A stretch of DNA of 64,000 nucleotides from Hydractinia symbiolongicarpus (Eukaryota > Cnidaria > Hydrozoa > Anthoathecata > Hydractiniidae), in contig NC_079888.1 in NCBI RefSeq assembly GCF_029227915.1, forward strand, positions 3,671,001 through 3,735,000. Reading direction: 5' to 3'. Each line of letters opens with the position of its first letter. Within the stretch, counting starts at the first letter, position 1. The notes under the pieces were generated by a model. That model ran no database searches and was not told the DNA's origin. It worked only from the letters and a program-made list of their open reading frames with translations. Positions 59,047 to 64,000 of the stretch are shown here, piece after piece. The position numbers and the translations under genes were made by a program.

Positions 59047-59535
59047 TCACGCCATATTCCCTTTAAATGCACTTATCTTCGCAGCTGAAAAATGTTGTTT
59101 CATAGCACGCAAAAAAAGGGAGGGATCAACTGGACTTATAGAAACAGCCAAACTTTGAAGAACACCTACAAATGCTTCGCCTAACTTTGAGGTTGTTTTG
59201 CTGACAGAAATGGCTTCTTTAACTTTTGGAAGGTTATAAAAACATTGTAAGATGGAGTTTGCATAACATGCGTTTCCCAAGTTTTTTTAGACCGCTATTC
59301 CTAAAATCTGGGTTAGATGGCAATGCGACTGATATGTTAAAGACCCTGTAGCAAGTTTTTCGGGTTTTTTGATTGCACAAGATTTTGTGTGACTTGCGGA
59401 AGATTTCTCAGGGGTTTTTGATTTCTTACATCCCATATTTGTAACAGAAGAAACTTCAGAAATGATTGGGGCCTTTTCAGGCTCAACCCAAGTGGTAGAA
59501 TTTCGAGACATCCAGATGTAAAAAGAAGCACTCAT
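59047..59535 (-). pseudogene. USP-family deubiquitinase, Cys-box part, one in-frame stop
   Basis: One frame from 59535 to 59047 with a single TAA at 59284-59286. After the stop it reads KNLGNACYANSILQCFYNLP, the USP Cys box with catalytic Cys in GNACY, then KLGEAFVGVLQSLAVSISPV and a helix ending SAFKGNMA. The stop lies three codons before the Leu-Gly-Asn of the box, where active enzymes continue. The upstream part is Ser/Lys-rich (MGCKKSKTPEKSSASHTK) and unremarkable. The end of this frame (FKGNMA) and the start of the 55.7-56.4 kb fragment (AQHDVPEVL) would be neighbours in an intact USP, so both may be exons of one gene with the P2X7-like and THAP genes inside a large intron; alternatively they are separate fragments. 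Confidence 0.65.
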
Positions 59536-59659
59536 GGAGGTAAAAGTTAGGGATTTTAATAGGGAACGTAAAGGCTTGTTAGGGAAACGGAGGTGACGAA
59601 AACAGGTCCTTACTGATTCCGAGTGAAAAAAAAAACAACAAAAAAAACCCGGGGATTAA

Positions 59660-60112
59660 ACTATGCAATTCAAAACGAATTAAATAAACATACATGGAAT
59701 AAGTAAAACTTATCATAAAATCCTGAAACAGATAAATTATTTAAAAATCCTTAACGAATGAAAGGTTAAATCCTGCAGCAAACGATCTGTGTGCCAGTAC
59801 TTGTGACCCTGGCAGTGGCCTTACACGTGTTACGGGGCATCAACACTCAGTGTTACACAGATCATTGCTGTGTTTTCAAAAGGACCGACCTGGAAGGTGA
59901 CTGGGGTAATATGGGTGGGTGTCAAACCACCAACACAACACAAGGTAGTGTTTGCCCCCTTGCAATGCTTCTTATGACAGACTTAGGTCAGCAGGATCAT
60001 CAAACCTGAAAGTTCTGTGAGCAAACTTGAACCTCCCTACTGGACTGGGGTAATAAGTGGGGTCGTCAAACCAAAAGACAAGACAAAATATCTAACCCCC
60101 TTGCTGTTCGGT
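59660..60112 (+). repeat. Duplicated segment D, copy 1
   Basis: Matches 62070-62505 in order: aaaacttatcataa, ccagtacttgtgaccctgg, a cattgctgtg block, actggggtaatatg and ctggactggggtaataagtgg with an acccccttgctg end. Each copy is followed by a USP His-box fragment on the minus strand, so the whole unit of about 750-880 bases was duplicated. The plus frame at 59791-60009 is broken in the other copy and is not a gene. Confidence 0.7.
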
Positions 60113-60121
60113 GACAATTGG

Positions 60122-60410
60122 TTACCTACGGATGTAAAAAAGGACGTAGACCTGGCAACTATTCAGAGATGATGGGTGAATTTTTTCGACCGATCTATCG
60201 TTGCATTGTAACCAGTCCTTAGATTTTTAGTCATATACGTTTGCCCAGTAATGTCCAGATTTTATGGTACCTGAATGGTTTAGGGTCGCGACTAGAGAAA
60301 ACTTGCTGTTGAAGGAGATGTCATTATCCTAGCAAATCTGGACATTTAAAGGGTTTTCGCTTTTGGAAGAACAATTGACCAAACAGGTGTCTTTGACAAA
60401 AGTGTTTTGG
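60122..60410 (-). pseudogene. USP His-box fragment with two stops
   Basis: Reading leftward from about 60410: NTFVKDTCLVNCSSKSENPL, a TAG, then SFNSKFSLVATLNHSGTIKS followed by GHYWANVYD, a TAA, and DWLQCNDRSVEKIHPSSLNS to a TAA at 60122-60124. The pattern V-A-T-x-x-H-S-G-x-x-x-x-G-H-Y-W-A is the USP catalytic His box, followed by the W-x-x-C-N-D strand. It is a diverged sibling of the fragment at 62649-62954. The Cys box is absent. Confidence 0.65.
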
Positions 60411-61029
60411 GCAGCAGAAAATCTAAGGAGTTGCACAATCAGCACTTACCCGCAGTGACTGATAGATGTTTCTTTTGTGCTTTCCCGATGTGTATTACAC
60501 TGTGGGCAAAGCAAAAGCTGTGGGCTCTTATTTTAAGAGGTAGAGGTTAAACTCTCTAAAGATCTCTATATATCTTTTACAAGGATGGTTTGTACATCCA
60601 AGTTAATTGAAAAAGCAAAAAGCAAATATTGCAACAAAACAAAAAAAAAACATATAAACACCCCCTTCACTGCCCAACATATCACCTAAGTAACAGAAGT
60701 TCTCAACTATCTCTAACGAGCCACTGTTATACATCATTGAAGCTGGAAATACTTCATTCTCTAAGTGGTAGAGGTTCAACCCTCTAAAGACCTCTATTCA
60801 AAGAATAATAATGAATATTTTTAGTGGCATGCCCAGGAAAATCGCTTCGCTTTTAGACAGCAATTACAATTCTTTCCACTGGGGCCACTGAAAGCATAGC
60901 ATAAATTTAGGTTATAAAAACCCTTGTACCCTTTACAGAAGTCCTGTCATACTCTCGGTCTGTTTGTTTGTTCAATTTTTGTGCCAATTATCTCCTTGGA
61001 AAAATGAAGAATTGTGTTCCTTTATATGA
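60411..61029 (+). repeat. Diverged relatives of the macrosatellite's hairpin-type repeat
   Basis: 60536-60620 reads agaggtagaggttaaac, ctctaaagatctctat, caaggatggtttgtaca, ccaagttaattgaaaaagca, matching the 2665-2760 part of the array unit. 60765-60810 has aagtggtagaggttcaaccc and ctctaaagacctctattcaa, another copy with a B-box-like ggttcaaccc. Similar but weaker blocks lie at 61930-61990 and 55085-55160. The remaining bases hold no gene. Confidence 0.6.
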
Positions 61030-61130
61030 GCATATTCTTTAGAGGAGCAAAACCTCTAGAATTTAAATTTTAAAACTTAACTGGTCGAGTTTATCATTGT
61101 GCGTGCACTTTGTAATTTTCATTCTTATTC
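61030..61130 (-). repeat. Dispersed repeat family R1, inverted copy
   Basis: Reads ttagaggagcaaaacctcta, aacttaactggtcgagttta and gcgtgcactttgtaattttc, the reverse complement of 41500-41610. The agagg...cctct ends can form a hairpin. Confidence 0.65.
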
Positions 61131-61450
61131 TTCGCTACTAAGCTATTATAAAACAAGTTACTTAAAATTAGTTACCAGCTAGCATTAGATCTGCCTTTCT
61201 CTGACACTTTGTTTTTAAATCCTACTCTAGTAGCTAGTTGATTTACTAGATATGCCAGCTAAGCAAAGAAAATATTAACAGAGGGTTTCATTGGTATTAT
61301 GAATATAAACTATTTTTGTTTCTTAAGTTTCTGTTTCATAACTCTGTATGCAATGCGCATAAAATGCCCTCTTGTACAATTGTCCTATTTCTTTTAATAA
61401 GAGTATTCCTTTATGTTGTGGAAATTTGTCAAAAAATATACGATGGTAAC
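61131..61450. other. No gene seen
   Basis: AT-rich sequence between the R1 copy and the SINE. No frame or repeat recognised. Confidence 0.4.
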
Positions 61451-61786
61451 GTGGCGCCGTAGATTAGTGGTTATAGCTCTCGTACTCTGTGCGGGAGACC
61501 GGGGTTCGACTCCTCTAGATGGCGATTCAACATGGGCAAGTGAATGTTACCATAGCCCCGGGTTAACCCAAGCCATGTGAGGGAAATTGGGAAGATGGCA
61601 CACTGTGTGGGCCGTTGGATGTTGCAGGGAGTTGTCTAGTAGAGCGCGGGCTCTTATTGGGTCTGCGTAGCTCACAATGAGCATTAAATACTCTAGGACT
61701 CTCCATCTACGCAATGGCCCCTCCTGGATATAATAGACAGGGTATATCCCTCGATATTTGTGAGGCTAGCCATGTAAAATATGCAC
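61451..61786 (+). mobile_element. tRNA-derived SINE
   Basis: The head reads gtggcgccgtagattagtgg (A-box-like tagattagtgg at about 61460-61470) and ggggttcgactcc (B-box, 61501-61513) at the spacing of a tRNA internal promoter. A GC-richer body of about 250 bases follows and ends in an ATCT microsatellite. Known: such elements are transcribed by RNA polymerase III and moved by a partner LINE. It does not fold as a functional tRNA: the acceptor stem has no partner. No target-site duplication could be confirmed. Confidence 0.75.

Positions 61787-61824
<38 letters not shown>
61787..61824 (+). repeat. (ATCT)n microsatellite
   Basis: About nine ATCT repeats form the 3' tail of the SINE. Simple-repeat tails of this kind are common for tRNA-SINEs. 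Confidence 0.9.
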
Positions 61825-61919
61825 ATCTTCTAGAGTTAATTGGTGAATAGGATTAAGATGATGATGAGGTGACAAAACAGCTAGCTGTAATGATATTTCT
61901 TGTCTAATGACAGCTGGTT

Positions 61920-62540
61920 CTACTATAGTTAAAGGTTGCAACCCTCTAGAGATTTTTCAAAAAAGCAAAATCCCCCTTTTTGCAAGGATTTCCTAAAAAC
62001 ATTGACCGTAAAAGGCAGAAAAATACAACAGCGACAGAACACAACACTAAACAATAAATATTAAAGCAATTCAAAATGAATGAGATAAATAAAACTTATC
62101 ATAACGTGAATATCCTTAAACGGATAAATTTAAAATTATTCTTTAGACAATGTGTTTAAGAAGCAAACAACTATCTGCGCGCCAGGACTTGTGACCCTGG
62201 CTGTAGCTTTCCACATGTGTTATGGAGCTCCAACACTCAGCCTTACACAGATAATTGTTGCTGTGGACCTGCCTAATGACAGTACCAGCCTGTCATAACT
62301 GGGGTAATATGCGTGGGCGTAACACCACGAAGACCAGATAAGAAAATCTAACCCCCTTGCAAAGCTTCTTCTAAAATGACTAAGGACAGCAGGATTGTCA
62401 ATCCTGAAAGCAAAGTGAGCAAACTCTGCCTCCCTACTGGACTGGGGTAATAAGTGGGATCGTTAAGCCCAAAGACAAGATATGATATCAAGCCCCCTTG
62501 CTGTGCTTCTTACAGTGTCTCTATACAAAGAGAGGAGTGA
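61920..62540 (+). repeat. Duplicated segment D, copy 2, with flanking hairpin-type repeat
   Basis: 61930-61990 holds a diverged aaaggttgcaaccctctaga block. 62070-62505 matches 59660-60112, including ggacttgtgaccctggctg and ctggactggggtaataagtg ending in agcccccttgctg. It lies about 2.4 kb from copy 1. No gene is present. Confidence 0.65.
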
Positions 62541-62648
62541 GCAAACTCCGGTTTCACGGTGCACTGATCAACATAAATCAGCTGGGGTAAATAAAACCGC
62601 TAGGGTCATGGATTCCCTCCCCCATTTGTTGTGTGACATACAAATAAG

Positions 62649-62954
62649 CTAACTTCTGGAAAAGAAAAGTATGTATGGCGAAGAATTATTCAAGTGGAAT
62701 GTGTCTACTTGAGAAATACAGCGATCGTTGCATTTGAACCAGGTGTTTTGTTGGTCCTTAATGAAGGCCCAGTAATGACCTGCTTTTAATGTACCTGAGT
62801 GGTTAATGGTAGCAACCAAGTTATACTTGTTGTTGAAAGACACATCGTCAGTTGGGTGAGATGCTACCTTTAAGACATGATGTTTTTTAGGCAAGCAATT
62901 GACTAACTTGTTGTCTTTAAAAGAAGACCCATTTACTGATGTGTATCTTAACAA
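62649..62954 (-). pseudogene. USP His-box fragment, open frame
   Basis: 101 codons without a stop, ending SPYILFFSRS. KYNLVATINHSGTLKAGHYW gives a well-formed USP His box (catalytic His in GHYW), followed by AFIKDQQNTWFKCNDRCISQ, the W-x-x-C-N-D strand. The frame begins with a TTG codon, and an acatcag acceptor-like site lies just inside, so it looks like a terminal exon. No Cys box is nearby. This is the better preserved sibling of 60122-60410. Confidence 0.65.
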
Positions 62955-63169
62955 TTAGGAAGTAAGGTATATTTCCACAATGCTACGCCCTGCAAGTTTT
63001 TGTTGGGTATATCCTCAGCTTTTGTATATTTACACATCCATAGATATGGTACATGATCTAGTTGTATAGTGTATTTATAATAAACTCTGTAAGATACTAG
63101 GTTTAGTGATGGAGCTATTGTGAGGAGTACCTTGGGAGTTGGGGGTAATTAATCAGCAACTAACTACAT
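62955..63169. other. No gene seen
   Basis: Short AT-rich spacer with no recognised feature. Confidence 0.4.
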
Positions 63170-63470
63170 CGCAATGCAGATATAACTAGCCTTTTAAGGT
63201 AGAGATGTTAATGAAATAAGGAGGTTTCTCTCTAGAGATTAAGAAGCCACTGGAGAACTTCTGCACTCCCCACTTTACAGGGATGATCGAAAAGCTAATG
63301 GATTTCAATGTACTGAAACAAAAACCTATGAATGTGAAAACATGGGGATTGGTGAAATTCACTTACGCTTGGGATCTGGTGCAGGCTCTTGAGTAAGCAT
63401 CCCCTGCCTTCTGCAACACACCAGCCGCATTCATGGACATCATCTGCCAAAACCTTGCTAAACATACTTA
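63170..63470 (+). repeat. Diverged single copy of part of the macrosatellite unit
   Basis: Shares gcaatgcagatataact, ccccactttacagggatgat, gaaaagctaatgg, tgtactgaaaca, atggggattggtgaaattca, gggatctggtgcaggctctt, gtaagcatcccctgcc and cacaccagccgcattcatgg with the 1550-1800 region of the unit, in order. Divergence, about one fifth by eye, and small indels show it is much older than the array copies. Indels break the minus-strand frame seen in the array. Confidence 0.75.
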
Positions 63471-64000
63471 GTTTTGGTTCAAATTTTTGGGATTAACCCT
63501 GGAAAGCACAATTCATTTACTCAAAGCTCAAAACTTGATGGATATTCGGAAGGAAAAGCTTGTTCATCTGCAATCCGTTTATATTTACGAGACACAGGAA
63601 AATCGTTGAAACGACACCATCAGTTTTTACCTGTAATTCATACGTCTTGTTATCCATGTGAAGCATGACAGAAGTTTTTTTACCCAGTCATTCACGCACG
63701 TCCGAAAATAAACCCTACCAGTAAGCATACACCAGCGCAGTTCAAGTGCAATAAAAACATATATATACGGAAACTTTTTCAACATGTACATTTGTTATTA
63801 CTAACGCGTTTTAAATTCTGACAAGCGGTCCGTATGCAATCTTTAACACCCACTGAAAATCTTTAATTATAGATATATTTCGTTCATTTTTTGGGTTCAG
63901 TCTGAAAAAATTTAAGAAAAATGAAAACTGTTCCTGATGGGGAAATCTCATAATTTCTAAACCAGGAAATAATTTTCCTATAAAGAAAGATTTGCTTTTT
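63471..64000. other. No gene recognised at the right edge
   Basis: A 64-codon plus frame (63474-63668) has no recognisable domain. The rest is AT-rich without repeat or RNA signals that I can identify. Confidence 0.35.

Noticed and set aside
59791-60009. 72-codon plus frame with a hydrophobic start as a secreted protein
   Set aside because: It lies in duplicated segment D; the other copy (62190-62400) breaks the frame.
61451-61525. Functional tRNA gene
   Set aside because: A- and B-box-like motifs are present but there is no matching acceptor stem, and the sequence runs into a SINE body with a microsatellite tail.

Overview
The window looks like nuclear DNA of an animal, most probably a cnidarian. 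The DNA is AT-rich, with spliced genes, THAP-domain genes, a P2X7-type cysteine-rich domain gene, ubiquitin-protease fragments, a tRNA-derived SINE and a decayed Polinton/adintovirus-like element of a style I associate with corals, anemones and hydroids. The taxon is an inference; no rRNA or other marker gene is present.

Layout. (1) 1-877, minus strand: a THAP-domain DNA-binding protein running on, through one in-frame stop, into a transposase helix-turn-helix; it leaves the window at base 1. (2) 971-40755: one uninterrupted macrosatellite, 20 head-to-tail copies of a unit of about 1.97 kb plus a 646-base partial copy. The copies are nearly identical, fall into subfamilies, and show dimeric and multi-unit higher-order repeats. 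Each unit carries several protein-like frames and an intron-like segment, but nothing in it is recognised. (3) 40756-43860: gene-poor sequence with dispersed repeats and a tandem duplication. (4) 43861-55016: a decayed virus-like element with tightly packed genes on both strands: small early-type ORFs, a SAP-like protein, membrane proteins, a conserved structural-type gene split by about 1.6 kb of foreign DNA, a coiled-coil/hydrophobic protein, a capsid-protein candidate, a retroviral-type integrase, three small membrane proteins, an HNH nuclease and the C-terminal part of a family B DNA polymerase. Most larger genes carry stops or frameshifts, so this is a genomic relic. (5) 55017-64000: dispersed repeats, four fragments of USP-type ubiquitin proteases, a broken THAP gene, and one apparently intact three-exon gene with a P2X7-ballast-like domain.

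The two most notable features are the 40-kb macrosatellite, whose unit seems to be built partly from dispersed host repeats and possibly from a dead spliced gene, and the virus-like element with its conserved gene order. The USP, P2X7-like and THAP pieces lie side by side in repeat-rich DNA and may be cargo of mobile elements. All identifications come from reading motifs; no database search was possible.
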